A stretch of DNA of 32,782 nucleotides, from assembly GCA_016931365.1 (NCBI GenBank), contig JAFGEY010000407.1, positions 1-32,782 on the forward strand. Reading direction: 5' to 3'. The notes under the pieces are model-generated. The model was given only the letters and a program-made list of their open reading frames with translations, had not been told where the DNA came from and ran no database searches. This DNA is from Anaerolineae bacterium. Its GTDB lineage: Bacteria; Chloroflexota; Anaerolineae; JAFGEY01. This document shows, in pieces, positions 1 through 7,871 of this stretch; position 1 is the stretch's first letter; each line of letters begins with the position of its first letter. A program made the translations under genes and the position numbers.

Positions 1-154
1 AAAAAAAACGGTTTTTTTGGGTGTTATGCCCACACGTCTCTTTGCCTTTCAGTACAAAAGGACTTGACTTTATGATAGTAAGCTTTGAGTATTGGTGTAG
101 CTATTCTACTGGCTTTGCCCCAAACTACAAACGCTCCCCAGACATAAAGATGAG

Positions 155-183
155 TTGAGAGTTTGACGCGATTGTGGTACAAT
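155..183 (+). promoter_or_regulatory. Sigma-70 type promoter of hsp20-lon
   Basis: TTGAGA (155-160) and TACAAT (178-183) are separated by 17 bp. Transcription would begin near 190, which leaves about 28 nt of leader before the hsp20 ATG and rules out the earlier in-frame ATG at 182. No CIRCE-type inverted repeat is seen nearby, so heat-shock control by HrcA is not supported. The rest of bases 1-154 shows no gene; it opens with an A8-CGG-T7 run that may be the tail of an upstream terminator. Confidence 0.7.
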
Positions 184-217
184 GAGTGCACGTATCGGTT
201 TCGGAAGGAGCAGATGG

Positions 218-679
218 ATGTCACGAAACGACGATAACGAACTCACAGATGACGTTCGACAGGCGGACAAGCCTTCGGACTATGCGATAAACGATCTGAT
301 GTTGACTGTACGCTGGCTGACCACCCGGCAGCAAAAGACCTGGCGGCCGGCGACGGATGTTTACGAGACAGACGAAAGTGTGATCGTCAAGGTTGAAGTG
401 GCCGGAGTCAGCGAGCGCGATTTTACCATCTCGCTGTCCAATCGCAACCTGATCATCACCGGCATTCGCCGCGATTGCGATCCCAAGCTGGCTTATCAGC
501 AGCTTGAAATCCCATACGGTCAATTTCGCACCCAGGTCTTTTTGCCTTATGCCGTCGAGCAGGAAGAGATCAACGCGTCTTACAAGGATGGATTTCTCAC
601 CGTGCTGCTGCCCAAGATCAAGGTCAAAAAGATTCAGATCAAACAAGCGAGTGCTTCCACGTCGCAGAACGTCGAGTGA
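218..679 (+). CDS. hsp20: Hsp20 / alpha-crystallin family small heat shock protein
   Basis: This 153-aa protein is an ATP-independent holdase that binds unfolding proteins in the cytoplasm. The alpha-crystallin domain spans about residues 45-140. It opens with WRPATDVYETDESVIVKVE, contains the strand LIITG, and has the late motif YKDGFLTVLLPK. The N-terminal arm is short and charged, and the C-terminal tail is polar (SASTSQNVE). I chose ATG 218 because GGAAGGAG lies at 203-210 with a 7-nt gap, and the ATG at 182 falls upstream of the predicted transcription start. It sits 28 bp before lon and shares its promoter, which fits a proteostasis unit in which Hsp20 holds clients and Lon degrades them. 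The family assignment is firm; the client range is unknown. Confidence 0.93.
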   Translation: MSRNDDNELTDDVRQADKPSDYAINDLMLTVRWLTTRQQKTWRPATDVYETDESVIVKVEVAGVSERDFTISLSNRNLIITGIRRDCDPKLAYQQLEIPYGQFRTQVFLPYAVEQEEINASYKDGFLTVLLPKIKVKKIQIKQASASTSQNVE

Positions 680-707
680 GACAATTACAGACTATTGGAG
701 GTAAAAT

Positions 708-3194
708 ATGACGTTGCCCGATTCCATTCCCGAAGAAACGGAGATGCAAGAATCGGATCGCACGGGACAGGAGCACCCGGTCGAGATCAAGACCGAAGCG
801 GAACACGACAAGGATGGTTTTGAAATCCCCCGCGAACTGGCGATCTTGCCGCTGCGGGGGGTAGTGCTTTACCCGCTCACCGCACTGCCGCTGACTGTCG
901 GCCAGCCGCGCCACGTGCGGCTGGTTGATGAGGCTGTTTTGACCGAAAAGCGGATCATTGGGCTGGTGGCTTCTCAGGATGAAAGCATCGAAGAGCCTGG
1001 CCAGGATGACATCTATCGCATCGGCACGGCGGCGATGCTGCACCGGGTGCGCAAAGCACCAGATGGCACGGTGATCGTCTTTGTGCAGGGCATCGAGCGC
1101 ATTCGCATCGATCGGTTTACCGGAACCGAGCCATATCTCAAGGCCCACATCAGTGTGATTCCCGAGGCAATCGAGGATTCGGTCGAAGTAGAAGCCTTGA
1201 TGCGCAGTGTAATCGATCTGTTTCGCAAGCAGGTTTCGCTGACCCCGCATCTGCCCGACGAAGTGCTGATGATGGCGATGAACATCGAAGATCCGCGGCA
1301 GTTGGCCTATATCGTCGCCACATCGCTGCGCATGGACATCGCCGACGCGCAAGAGGTGCTCGAAATCGATAGCGTGCGCGACAAATTACGCCGCCTGACC
1401 ACGTTGCTCCAGCGCGAATTGGAAGTGCTTGAACTGGGCAAAAAGATTCAGCAAGAGGCTCAGGGCAGCATGGAAAAGGTGCAGCGCGAGTTCTTTTTGC
1501 GCGAGCAACTCAAGGCGATTACCCGCGAACTGGGCGAAGAGGACGAGCAGGCGCTCGAAATCAACGAGTACCGCGAGAAAATCAAGGCCGCCGGTATGGA
1601 CGAAGAGGCCGAAAAAGAGGCTCTGCGCGAGTTGAGTCGCATGGAAAAAATGCCCATCGCGGCGGCGGAATACTCGGTGATCAAGACCTATCTGGACTGG
1701 ATGGTCAACCTGCCCTGGCAGGTGTTGACCGATGACAACCTCGACATCACTCACGCGCGCACCGTGCTCAACGAAGACCATTATGGCCTGCAAGACATCA
1801 AGAATCGCATCCTCGAATTCTTGGCTGTACGCAAGCTGCGCCAGGAGCGCAAGGCCGCGCATGACGGCGATGAAAAAGCGCCGCAAGACCAGATTCGCCG
1901 CGAGCGCGAAGGGGTGATCCTCTGTTTTGTCGGCCCGCCCGGGGTAGGCAAAACCTCGTTGGGGCGCTCCATCGCCCGCACGATGGGCCGCAAGTTTGTT
2001 CGCCAGAGCCTGGGCGGCATCCGCGATGAGGCCGAGGTGCGCGGGTTCCGCCGCACCTACGTCGGGTCGATGCCGGGACGGATCATCCAGGCTTTGCGCC
2101 GTGTGGGCAGCAAAAATCCCGTCTTTATGCTCGACGAGGTGGACAAGATCGGCGCAGACTGGCGCGGCGATCCTTCGTCGGCGCTGCTGGAGGTGCTGGA
2201 CCCGGAGCAGAACAACGAGTTCCGTGATCACTACCTGGACGTGCCCTTTGACCTCTCGCAGGTGATGTTTGTCTGCACGGCCAACCAGCTTGGGCCGATC
2301 CCTGGCCCGCTGCGCGACCGGATGGAGATCATCGAACTGGACGGCTACACCGAGTATGAAAAGCTGCAAATCGCCAAGCAGTATCTCGTACCGCGCCAGA
2401 TCAAGGAAAACGGCCTCCACTCCGGCGAAGTCACCTTTACCGACGAAGCGATCTTGCGCATCATCCGTGAGTACACCTATGAAAGCGGCGTGCGCAACCT
2501 GGAGCGTGAGATCGGCGGGGTGTGCCGCAAGATAAGCACCTATGTTGCTGAAGGGCACGAAGGTGAGTCGATCCCGGTCGATGCCAAGGATGTGTCCAAG
2601 CACCTGGGCAAGCGCAAGTACTTTTTGGAAGAGTTGGGCGAGCGGATCAACATCCCCGGCGTGTCGGTGGGCCTGGTGGTGACGTCGGCCGGCGGCGACA
2701 TCACCTATGTCGAGGCGACCAAGATGCCCGGCAAGGGCGGGATGATCCTCACCGGGCAGTTGGGCGAGGTGATGAAAGAGTCGGCGCAGGCCGCACTGAG
2801 TTACATCCGCTCCAAGGCAGACGCGCTGGGCATCGACGAAAAGGTCTTTTCCGAGAATGACATTCACATTCATGTGCCGGCAGGTGCAGTGCCCAAAGAT
2901 GGCCCTTCGGCCGGGATTGCCATTGCCACTGCGCTGCGATCGCTGCTCACCGAGCAGCCGATCGTCGAAAAGCTGGCTATGACCGGCGAGATCACCTTAC
3001 GCGGTCTGGTGCTGCCCATCGGCGGCGCCAAGCAAAAAGTGCTGGCGGCGGCGCGGGCGGGCATCAAAACGGTGATTTTGCCCAAACTCAATGAGGTTGA
3101 CCTGGATGACCTGCCACAAGAAGTGCGCGACAAGCTCGCCTTTGTGCTGGTCGACAGCGTCGACCAGGTTTTTGAGACCGCATTTAAAAATTGA
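708..3194 (+). CDS. lon: ATP-dependent protease La (Lon)
   Basis: This 828-aa protein is the homohexameric cytoplasmic AAA+ serine protease that degrades misfolded and regulatory proteins. In order it has an N-terminal substrate-binding LON domain (about 43-235, starting [13 protein letters not shown]), a coiled-coil linker, an AAA+ module with Walker A GPPGVGKT at 409-416 and Walker B FMLDEVDK, and a C-terminal protease domain. The catalytic dyad is visible: Ser734 in DGPSAG and Lys777 in GGAKQK, 43 residues apart as in E. coli Lon. The length is typical of bacterial Lon (about 780-830). The start follows GGAGG at 697-701. It is the second gene of the hsp20-lon unit and is followed by a strong hairpin. 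The N-terminal 40 residues are acidic and probably disordered. Confidence 0.98.
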   Translation: MTLPDSIPEETEMQESDRTGQEHPVEIKTEAEHDKDGFEIPRELAILPLRGVVLYPLTALPLTVGQPRHVRLVDEAVLTEKRIIGLVASQDESIEEPGQDDIYRIGTAAMLHRVRKAPDGTVIVFVQGIERIRIDRFTGTEPYLKAHISVIPEAIEDSVEVEALMRSVIDLFRKQVSLTPHLPDEVLMMAMNIEDPRQLAYIVATSLRMDIADAQEVLEIDSVRDKLRRLTTLLQRELEVLELGKKIQQEAQGSMEKVQREFFLREQLKAITRELGEEDEQALEINEYREKIKAAGMDEEAEKEALRELSRMEKMPIAAAEYSVIKTYLDWMVNLPWQVLTDDNLDITHARTVLNEDHYGLQDIKNRILEFLAVRKLRQERKAAHDGDEKAPQDQIRREREGVILCFVGPPGVGKTSLGRSIARTMGRKFVRQSLGGIRDEAEVRGFRRTYVGSMPGRIIQALRRVGSKNPVFMLDEVDKIGADWRGDPSSALLEVLDPEQNNEFRDHYLDVPFDLSQVMFVCTANQLGPIPGPLRDRMEIIELDGYTEYEKLQIAKQYLVPRQIKENGLHSGEVTFTDEAILRIIREYTYESGVRNLEREIGGVCRKISTYVAEGHEGESIPVDAKDVSKHLGKRKYFLEELGERINIPGVSVGLVVTSAGGDITYVEATKMPGKGGMILTGQLGEVMKESAQAALSYIRSKADALGIDEKVFSENDIHIHVPAGAVPKDGPSAGIAIATALRSLLTEQPIVEKLAMTGEITLRGLVLPIGGAKQKVLAAARAGIKTVILPKLNEVDLDDLPQEVRDKLAFVLVDSVDQVFETAFKN

Positions 3195-3204
3195 ATAACA
3201 CACC

Positions 3205-3243
3205 GATCGAATAGAAAACCCCGTCAGGGTTTTCTATTCGATC
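3205..3243 (+). terminator. Long perfect hairpin after lon, probable terminator
   Basis: Two 17-nt arms (3205-3221 and 3227-3243) are perfectly complementary around a 5-nt loop. The apex has the order AAAA-CCC-loop-GGG-TTTT, so an A-tract, a GC stem and a T-tract are all inside the structure. This is the layout of a factor-independent terminator extended by flanking pairing. It begins 10 bp after the lon stop codon. A processing or stability hairpin is the alternative. Confidence 0.7.
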
Positions 3244-3723
3244 CATTGGTATCGCACAGACGATCCCATGATCGAGGGTGAGGAAAAGCGAATTTGCTTG
3301 CCCGGTTAACGATCGAGTCCTGGTTTTGAGACGTAGGTCCAAGTACATTTTGTTGCTTGGGCTGCTTTTTGAATTATTTCCAGGATCGCGTTAGACGTGC
3401 GGCGCGAGTTGGGGTGGACGTTGCATTGAAACGGGATGCAGACTGTTATCTTGGCTATTGGCTGCACCGGGTTTGATACGCCATCTGTACAAGGCCACTG
3501 CCAGTATCTCTGGCCACGGAGTGCCGTTTGCAACGCGTTGCGCTTCTTGTGAGCAAGCTGATGGATTTCATCGCATAATGGAGATCAGAATCTGTCAGGT
3601 CTACGCTAGACATTGATCTTGCTTTTTCCTGCATCGTTTCCTTGTCTCCTCTTGCCTTGTTTCCTCCCACCTCCGATTTTAGCGATCTGTCTATCGATCC
3701 ACATTTTATGTAAAGGATAGATC
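3244..3723. other. 480-bp intergenic region, no supported gene
   Basis: No plus-strand gene is seen here. On the minus strand two out-of-phase reading frames (about 3455-3730 and 3306-3533) look partly protein-like, for example RYWQWPCTDGV and NAILEIIQKAAQATKCTW. Neither has a convincing start or ribosome binding site, and the first overlaps the start of the next gene. A decayed minus-strand gene is possible. The last 60 bases carry the leader of the PHP gene, with AAAGGA at 3712-3717 as its ribosome binding site. Confidence 0.4.
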
Positions 3724-5427
3724 GTGTCAAGAAAAAAATCTAATAATACCAAATGGTATCGCATGGATCTGCACCTCCACACGCCCGCATCATCGGACTA
3801 TGAGCAACCCAAGCTCACTTTTCTCGATATTCTCCAAAAGGCTGAGGAAAAAGGGGTAGAGATTCAAGCGATCACCGATCACAACACCGTCGCCGGATAC
3901 CGAGCCATGCAGGATGAAATCAAAAAACTCGAACTGCTGGAAAGCCTGGGCCGGCTCGAACAAGGTGAAAAAACAAATCTCGAAAAATATCGCCGTTTAC
4001 TTGAAAATATCCTGGTTTTGCCCGGATTCGAGTTTACAGCGACCTTTGGCTTTCACATTTTGGGTATCTTTGCACCCGATACGCCGGTGCGCACCCTGGA
4101 GCATCTTTTGCTTCAGCTCAAGGTGCCCGCCGACAAACTGGATGTCGGCGCGACCGAGGTGGGCGCGACAAGCGACGTGAGCACCGCTTACCGGCTGATC
4201 CATGAAGCGGGCGGGCTGGTCGTCGCCGCGCATGCCAACACCGCACATGGGGTGGCGATGCACGGCATTGGCTTTGGCGGCCAGACCAAGATCTCCTGGA
4301 CGCAGGACGAGCACCTGCACGCCCTCGAAGTGACCGACCTGGACAAAAAGGGACGGCGCACCACCGCCTACTTTTTCGACGGCTCCAAGCCCGAATATCC
4401 ACGCCGGATGCACTGCATTCAGGGCACCGACGCACACCGCCTGACCGCCGACCCTGCGCATCCCGAACGGTTGGGCGTAGGCGAGCGCCTGACCGAGATT
4501 CAGCTCGCAGAACTTGACTTTGCGTCGCTCAAGGAGGCGCTTTCTGGCACCGATTTTTCAGTCACCCGCCCGGCGCGCTCTGTTGCCGTCCAGCCTTTTG
4601 ATTCGATCCGCAATGCACGTGAAGCGGGCAATACCATCGTCCAATCCTTCCATGAGAATGCCACACGGCGCGGCGGACGGCTCTATGCCATTTTGTCTGA
4701 TGTGGTGGCCTTTGCCAATACCAACGGCGGTACAGTGTACATTGGGGCCAACGCCAATGTCAAGAATCCGGCGGTAGGTATCACCGACATTGAGCAGACC
4801 GTGCGCCTGATCCGGCACGACATCGAGGCCAAAATCGCGCCGCCGCTGGAATTGACCATCGATGTGCAGGAGAGCGAGGGTAAGCAACTCATTCGCATCG
4901 AAGTGCCGCGCGGCAAAGAGTCGCCTTATGCCGTCGACGGGAGCAAAATCTATGTCCGCGACGAAAGCGAGACCAACCTGGCCGTGCGCGACGAGATTGT
5001 CGAACTGGTACAACGCTCGCGCGCAGCGCGCGTGGAGACCCCGGTTGCCGTCCGCGTGACTGATTCGCTGACCGTCCAGCCGCCGCGCACCGGCGTCGAG
5101 ATCATCGAGGGTGTCGAGCGGAAGGGCAAGACCTATTACACGATGAGCGATCTGCGCAAAGGCAACCGCGTGCAGAATGTGACTCTCGCCTCGGCGCGGC
5201 GGCTGTGGCGCTATGCGCTCAACGAAGCTATCGCCTACGCGGAAAAAGCGCCAAACATTCAATGGCAGGGCGACATTGGGCTGGTCAAAAGCTACAAGCA
5301 GAGCAGCCAGCAGCGTTACGACCTGGCGCAGCGCCGTTCCGACGGCACGGTGCGGATGTATTACGGTGTGAGCGAGGATGGTTTGCACGGCCCGTGGCGC
5401 GCGTTGGTGGGAATCGACGAAGAATAG
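3724..5427 (+). CDS. PHP-domain phosphoesterase fused to AlbA/Schlafen-like domain
   Basis: This 567-aa protein starts at GTG 3724, with AAAGGA a few bases upstream. Residues 10-275 form a PHP metal-dependent phosphoesterase domain with the expected ligands: DLHLHT (His17, His19), ITDHN (Asp52, His53), GFEF (Glu103), FGFH (His111), AAHAN (His170) and GTDAH (Asp236, His238). Residues 300-430 match the AlbA_2 (formerly AAA_4) domain related to Schlafen cores, with [16 protein letters not shown], a central helix pair and [16 protein letters not shown]. About 130 C-terminal residues belong to no family I recognise. PHP domains hydrolyse phosphate esters, in DNA, nucleotides or histidinol phosphate. 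AlbA_2 domains bind or cut nucleic acid. A nucleic-acid-directed role, possibly defence or repair, is inference. It is the first of two co-directional genes. Confidence 0.85.
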   Translation: MSRKKSNNTKWYRMDLHLHTPASSDYEQPKLTFLDILQKAEEKGVEIQAITDHNTVAGYRAMQDEIKKLELLESLGRLEQGEKTNLEKYRRLLENILVLPGFEFTATFGFHILGIFAPDTPVRTLEHLLLQLKVPADKLDVGATEVGATSDVSTAYRLIHEAGGLVVAAHANTAHGVAMHGIGFGGQTKISWTQDEHLHALEVTDLDKKGRRTTAYFFDGSKPEYPRRMHCIQGTDAHRLTADPAHPERLGVGERLTEIQLAELDFASLKEALSGTDFSVTRPARSVAVQPFDSIRNAREAGNTIVQSFHENATRRGGRLYAILSDVVAFANTNGGTVYIGANANVKNPAVGITDIEQTVRLIRHDIEAKIAPPLELTIDVQESEGKQLIRIEVPRGKESPYAVDGSKIYVRDESETNLAVRDEIVELVQRSRAARVETPVAVRVTDSLTVQPPRTGVEIIEGVERKGKTYYTMSDLRKGNRVQNVTLASARRLWRYALNEAIAYAEKAPNIQWQGDIGLVKSYKQSSQQRYDLAQRRSDGTVRMYYGVSEDGLHGPWRALVGIDEE

Positions 5428-5429
5428 GG

Positions 5430-5486
5430 CCTGACCCGCACGATTCTTGTGAACGGCAAAAACCTCTCCAATTGATTGGGGTCAGG
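5430..5486 (+). promoter_or_regulatory. Inverted repeat enclosing the DUF503 ribosome binding site
   Basis: CCTGACCC at 5430-5437 is the exact complement of GGGTCAGG at 5479-5486, which contains the ribosome binding region of the next gene. A smaller perfect hairpin, CCAAT-TG-ATTGG (5468-5479), lies between them. Folding would hide the start region, so translation could be coupled to read-out of the upstream gene. The regulatory role is inferred from position only. Confidence 0.3.
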
Positions 5487-5487
5487 T

Positions 5488-5772
5488 ATGGTCATCGGCG
5501 CGTGCACGATCAAACTTTATATGCCCACAACGCACTCACTCAAGGAAAAACGCAGCGTCGTCAAGAGCGTTACCGCGCGGGTGAGCCGCGAATTTAATGT
5601 CAGTATCGCCGAAGTGGATTATCAGGACGTGTGGCAGACGGCGCTATTGGGCATAGCGACGGTGTCCAACGATGTGGCGTATGCCCACGGTGTGTTGGAG
5701 CGCGTGGTGCAGTGGATCGAGTCTAACCGGCCCGATGTTGAGGTGCTGGAGGTCGCGGTCGAGATGCTGTAG
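5488..5772 (+). CDS. DUF503 / YlxP-like protein
   Basis: This 94-aa protein belongs to the DUF503 family. It has the typical MVIGACTIKLYMP opening, the SLKEKRSVVKSV motif, FNVSIAEVDYQDVWQ and LGIATVSND. YlxP-like proteins are small ferredoxin-fold proteins often found near rbfA and infB; their biochemical role is not settled. Here the gene instead follows the PHP fusion by 60 bp. I chose ATG 5488 rather than the in-frame TTG at 5476 because family members start MVIG and GGGG at 5478-5481 sits 6 nt before it. The ribosome binding site lies inside the right arm of an inverted repeat (5430-5437 with 5479-5486). Confidence 0.88.
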   Translation: MVIGACTIKLYMPTTHSLKEKRSVVKSVTARVSREFNVSIAEVDYQDVWQTALLGIATVSNDVAYAHGVLERVVQWIESNRPDVEVLEVAVEML

Positions 5773-5849
5773 CGTGCGGGCTGGCCCGTCGCAAGATTTT
5801 TGTCGAAAAGACATTTGTCGTATACAGACTGCCTTCTGTGTGGTATCAT

Positions 5850-6000
5850 AAGCTCAATCGTTGAGTTCTCACACAGGAGGCAGTTTCGTTAGTCTCCTTG
5901 GGACATTATAGATATGGCTTTGGTTTGCATCGTGGCAGTCTTTGCTGCAACAAGTTTTCTCCCCTCCTTTAGCCCTCTCCTCTGGAGAGGGCTTTTTTTT
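5850..6000 (+). ncRNA. Candidate small RNA or free leader ending at a terminator
   Basis: Between the DUF503 gene and the methyltransferase gene, bases 5773-6121 hold no supported gene but end in a strong terminator. A possible -10 box, TATCAT (5844-5849), would start a transcript of about 145 nt. That transcript contains several short hairpins: CTCAA-TCG-TTGAG (5852-5864), an AGGAG/CTCCT pair (from 5875), and GCAG/CTGC near 5936-5948. The -35 element is weak. A 35-codon ORF from ATG 5914 runs through the terminator and is unlikely to be real. No known RNA family is recognised. Confidence 0.3.
5971..6000 (+). terminator. Rho-independent terminator
   Basis: A perfect 10-bp stem (AGCCCTCTCC at 5971-5980 with GGAGAGGGCT at 5984-5993) has a 3-nt loop and is followed by a run of T to position 6000. 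This is the clearest terminator shape in the window. Confidence 0.92.
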
Positions 6001-6079
6001 CTTGTTGAAAAAGATGATTGAACAACAATGAAAAAGAATGTGAGGCAGCAGCGGATTTTTTCGTGCTCATAAGCCGTGG

Positions 6080-6085
6080 TATAAT
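6080..6085 (+). promoter_or_regulatory. Promoter -10 element of the methyltransferase gene
   Basis: A perfect TATAAT lies at 6080-6085, preceded by GTGG. No good -35 hexamer is present 16-18 bp upstream (the best is TTTTTC at 6057-6062). The predicted transcript has a leader of about 30 nt with AAGGAGA at 6110-6116. Confidence 0.55.
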
Positions 6086-6121
6086 CGTCTTGTTATCCAT
6101 CTTGATCTCAAGGAGACGGCC

Positions 6122-6874
6122 ATGGCTCTAGCTTATGAAGCGCCGGATTGGAAAACCTATGTGATGAACTGGTATGACCCGCACCGGCAGATCGAGCCGC
6201 TTGAACGCGAGATAGCCCTTATCGATCGGTCGTTGGATGCGCTCGTTCAGGCTGGGGTTTTACCTCATCGCCGATACGATTATGCCAGGATGGTAGCCCA
6301 TCGCGTGGCTGTGCGCGAGCAGTTCGACATTCCATGGACGGCGATCAGCCCCAGGATGCAGCGCCTGCTGTATGCAATCAATGCCATCGCTCAGCCGCAG
6401 GTGATGGTGGCGGTGGGTATTTTTTGCGGGAACACGTTTATTTCCAATGCCGGTGCAGCTATTGGGCCGGGAGCAGTCTATACGGCGCAAAAATTGATCG
6501 GCCTGGAAATTCGCCCGCAAGAGGCCGAGCGGGCGCGGCGCAATGTGACCCTTTTTGACCCACAGAATGGGCATTTTCCTGCCGAGATATTGGCTCAAGA
6601 CGGCATCGAGTGGTTGAAAGTGTATCATGATTCGATTGACCTGCTCTATCTCGACGCGGACGGTCCGCGTGGGTCTGGAAAATCGATCTATTTCGAGTTG
6701 CTCCAGGCCGGGATAGATGCACTGCATCCGGGCAGCCTGGTGTTGGCGCACAATTCGGTGAATGCAGCGCATTCGATGGCCGATTATTTAAGTTTTGTCC
6801 GAGACCCGGCTTATTTCCGTGCCAGCGTCAACATGATCGTTGACGATCAGGGACTTGAGGTATCGATTCGCTAA
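6122..6874 (+). CDS. Class I SAM-dependent methyltransferase-like protein
   Basis: This 250-aa protein has the Rossmann-type layout of small-molecule O-methyltransferases. A degenerate motif I, VMVAVGIFCGNTF (94-106), precedes an acidic strand end, LIGLEIRPQEAERARRN (about 125-141), and the strand IDLLYLDADGP (172-182) that usually holds the metal- or substrate-proximal Asp. A conserved-looking end follows, LVLAHNSVNAAHSMADYL. Motif I lacks the usual GxGxG, so SAM binding is likely but unproven. The ATG follows AAGGAGA with a 5-nt gap. Neighbours give no pathway, and the substrate is unknown. Confidence 0.7.
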   Translation: MALAYEAPDWKTYVMNWYDPHRQIEPLEREIALIDRSLDALVQAGVLPHRRYDYARMVAHRVAVREQFDIPWTAISPRMQRLLYAINAIAQPQVMVAVGIFCGNTFISNAGAAIGPGAVYTAQKLIGLEIRPQEAERARRNVTLFDPQNGHFPAEILAQDGIEWLKVYHDSIDLLYLDADGPRGSGKSIYFELLQAGIDALHPGSLVLAHNSVNAAHSMADYLSFVRDPAYFRASVNMIVDDQGLEVSIR

Positions 6875-6935
6875 AGTGAGCGGCATGTGTTACCGGCCTG
6901 GGGTGCGTCGAAATACACTCGCTGGTCGGAAATAT

Positions 6936-6964
6936 TTGACAAACGTGGATAAACACAGTATAAT
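6936..6964 (+). promoter_or_regulatory. Perfect consensus sigma-70 promoter for tRNA-Pro
   Basis: TTGACA (6936-6941) and TATAAT (6959-6964) are both exact consensus with a 17-bp spacer. The tRNA begins 36 bp after the -10 box. Such strength is expected for a stable RNA gene. Confidence 0.93.
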
Positions 6965-6999
6965 CCATACCGATTAGCGCTGCATCAAAGCGCATTTAT

Positions 7000-7073
7000 C
7001 GGGGCGTAGCGCAGCTTGGGAGCGCACTTGAATGGGGTTCAAGTGGTCGACGGTTCAAATCCGTCCGCCCCGA
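7000..7073 (+). tRNA. tRNA-Pro (anticodon GGG)
   Basis: The 74-nt cloverleaf has a 7-bp acceptor stem (7000-7006 with 7066-7072), a D arm containing AGCGCAGC, an anticodon stem CTTGA/TCAAG (7027-7031 and 7039-7043) with loop ATGGGGT giving anticodon GGG at 7034-7036, and a T arm with GGTTCAAATCC. The first pair is C1-G72 with discriminator A73, as in bacterial tRNA-Pro. The next bases are CCT, so the 3' CCA is not encoded and must be added after transcription. It reads CCC and CCU codons. Confidence 0.97.
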
Positions 7074-7081
7074 CCTGTCGG

Positions 7082-7129
7082 CGGGCACGTAAAAGCTGCA
7101 TTGCGGTTTTTTATGTGCCCGTTTTGTTT
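7082..7129 (+). terminator. Intrinsic terminator after tRNA-Pro
   Basis: A 13-bp stem (7082-7094 with 7109-7121, one G-U pair) closes a 14-nt loop and is followed by TTTTGTTT at 7122-7129. It starts 9 bp after the tRNA, so the tRNA is transcribed alone. Confidence 0.88.
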
Positions 7130-7239
7130 AGCGATTAAGCACATCCCAATACCACCATTGCGTTCATTTTGCCACGCTCCTCCCTGTACATTGATTTGTC
7201 AATCTTTCAGATACTGCCTCCTCGATACAGGGTGTGGGG

Positions 7240-7268
7240 TTGACCTTTATCGCTTTCTTTGATACAAT
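7240..7268 (+). promoter_or_regulatory. Sigma-70 type promoter of the HTH gene
   Basis: TTGACC (7240-7245) and TACAAT (7263-7268) are separated by 17 bp, followed about 55 bp later by the gene start with AAGGAG at 7308-7313. The two elements are the same hexamers as the proximal min promoter at 8484-8512. Confidence 0.85.
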
Positions 7269-7322
7269 AGCAACTAGAGGCAAATCTCAAAATACTTCTG
7301 AACATAGAAGGAGCATAGCATA

Positions 7323-7526
7323 ATGGACAATAGTAAAGATTTAATAATGACAATCGAAGAGGTCGCAGAGTATCTTCAACTTCATCCGCTCACTGTGCGC
7401 AGTCTGGCACGGGCGGGCGCGATACCCGCGTTCAAGGTTGGACGTCAGTGGCGAGTGCAGCGCAGTCTGCTGGCAAAGTGGTTGGAAGAGCAGGCGCTCC
7501 AAAATCTTGCGCAAGGCAAATCATAA
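7323..7526 (+). CDS. Excisionase-type helix-turn-helix DNA-binding protein
   Basis: This 67-aa protein consists almost entirely of an HTH_17 (excisionase/MerR-like winged helix) domain. Motifs are MTIEEVAEYLQLHPLTVRSLA (the HTH), then GAIPAFKVGRQWRVQRSLLAKWL (the wing and final helix). Proteins of this size bind DNA as small regulators or as recombination directionality factors. No integrase, phage gene or attachment site is seen here, so a free-standing transcription factor is more likely. The ATG follows AAGGAG with a 9-nt gap. It has its own strong promoter, and a 16-bp palindrome (7808-7823) lies downstream. Confidence 0.88.
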   Translation: MDNSKDLIMTIEEVAEYLQLHPLTVRSLARAGAIPAFKVGRQWRVQRSLLAKWLEEQALQNLAQGKS

Positions 7527-7636
7527 TTTCGAACAAATCATACGCTCGAATTATTGTCTTGGTGAAGAGATAGCGCCTATCCCACAAGACTTGGGCTTTC
7601 CGTGCAAGAATTTTTCCAGACAGCAAAGCCCTGTTC

Positions 7637-7798
7637 ATGTCAACTTTGCTCGGGATAGGAGTGTACGTTGGTCTGCCTGGCGCTTTGTTTGGTATTCCAC
7701 TGAGGCACAACTTGTTCATTCCTGAGAGATGTCTCGCGCGGGTGATAGCTCGAGTGTTTCTTGTAATCGCAATCTGGCAATCTCAAATGGGTTGCTAA
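7637..7798 (+). CDS. Possible small hydrophobic protein (53 aa)
   Basis: An ORF from ATG 7637 to TAA 7798 encodes 53 residues with two hydrophobic stretches (STLLGIGVYVGLPGALFGI and VIARVFLVIAIW) around a basic middle. It lies between the HTH gene and a terminator, in the same direction. No clear ribosome binding site is present, and the open frame continues 21 codons upstream of the ATG to a TAG at 7571-7573. It may be an unannotated membrane peptide or a chance ORF. Otherwise bases 7527-7807 show nothing recognisable. Confidence 0.25.
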   Translation: MSTLLGIGVYVGLPGALFGIPLRHNLFIPERCLARVIARVFLVIAIWQSQMGC

Positions 7799-7807
7799 AG
7801 CCAGAAA

Positions 7808-7823
7808 TGATCTCTAGAGATCA
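7808..7823. repeat. 16-bp perfect palindrome
   Basis: Positions 7808-7823 read the same on both strands (core CTCTAGAG). The palindrome abuts the terminator hairpin at 7823. It could be an operator for the nearby HTH protein or an extension of the terminator structure; neither is shown by the sequence. Confidence 0.5.
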
Positions 7824-7861
7824 AACAAGCTCCTCGGGGTGGGTCCGAGGAGCTTGTTTTT
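7823..7861. terminator. Bidirectional terminator between convergent genes
   Basis: A perfect 15-bp stem (7823-7837 with 7845-7859) closes the 7-nt loop GGTGGGT. The stem starts with AAA and ends with TTT plus two more T, so it can act on both strands. It lies between the HTH unit (plus) and the end of the minus-strand gene at 7872. Confidence 0.85.
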
Positions 7862-7871
7862 GAAAAGGGTA

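Noticed and set aside
24..224. Minus-strand ORF of 66 aa at the left edge
   Set aside because: It covers the hsp20 promoter and leader, has no ribosome binding site and no recognisable motif.
1386..2873. Long minus-strand ORF of 495 aa inside lon
   Set aside because: It is the antisense shadow of a high-GC gene; the plus strand encodes an intact Lon with all motifs.
5914..6021. 35-codon ORF after the DUF503 gene
   Set aside because: It reads through the perfect terminator and has no ribosome binding site.
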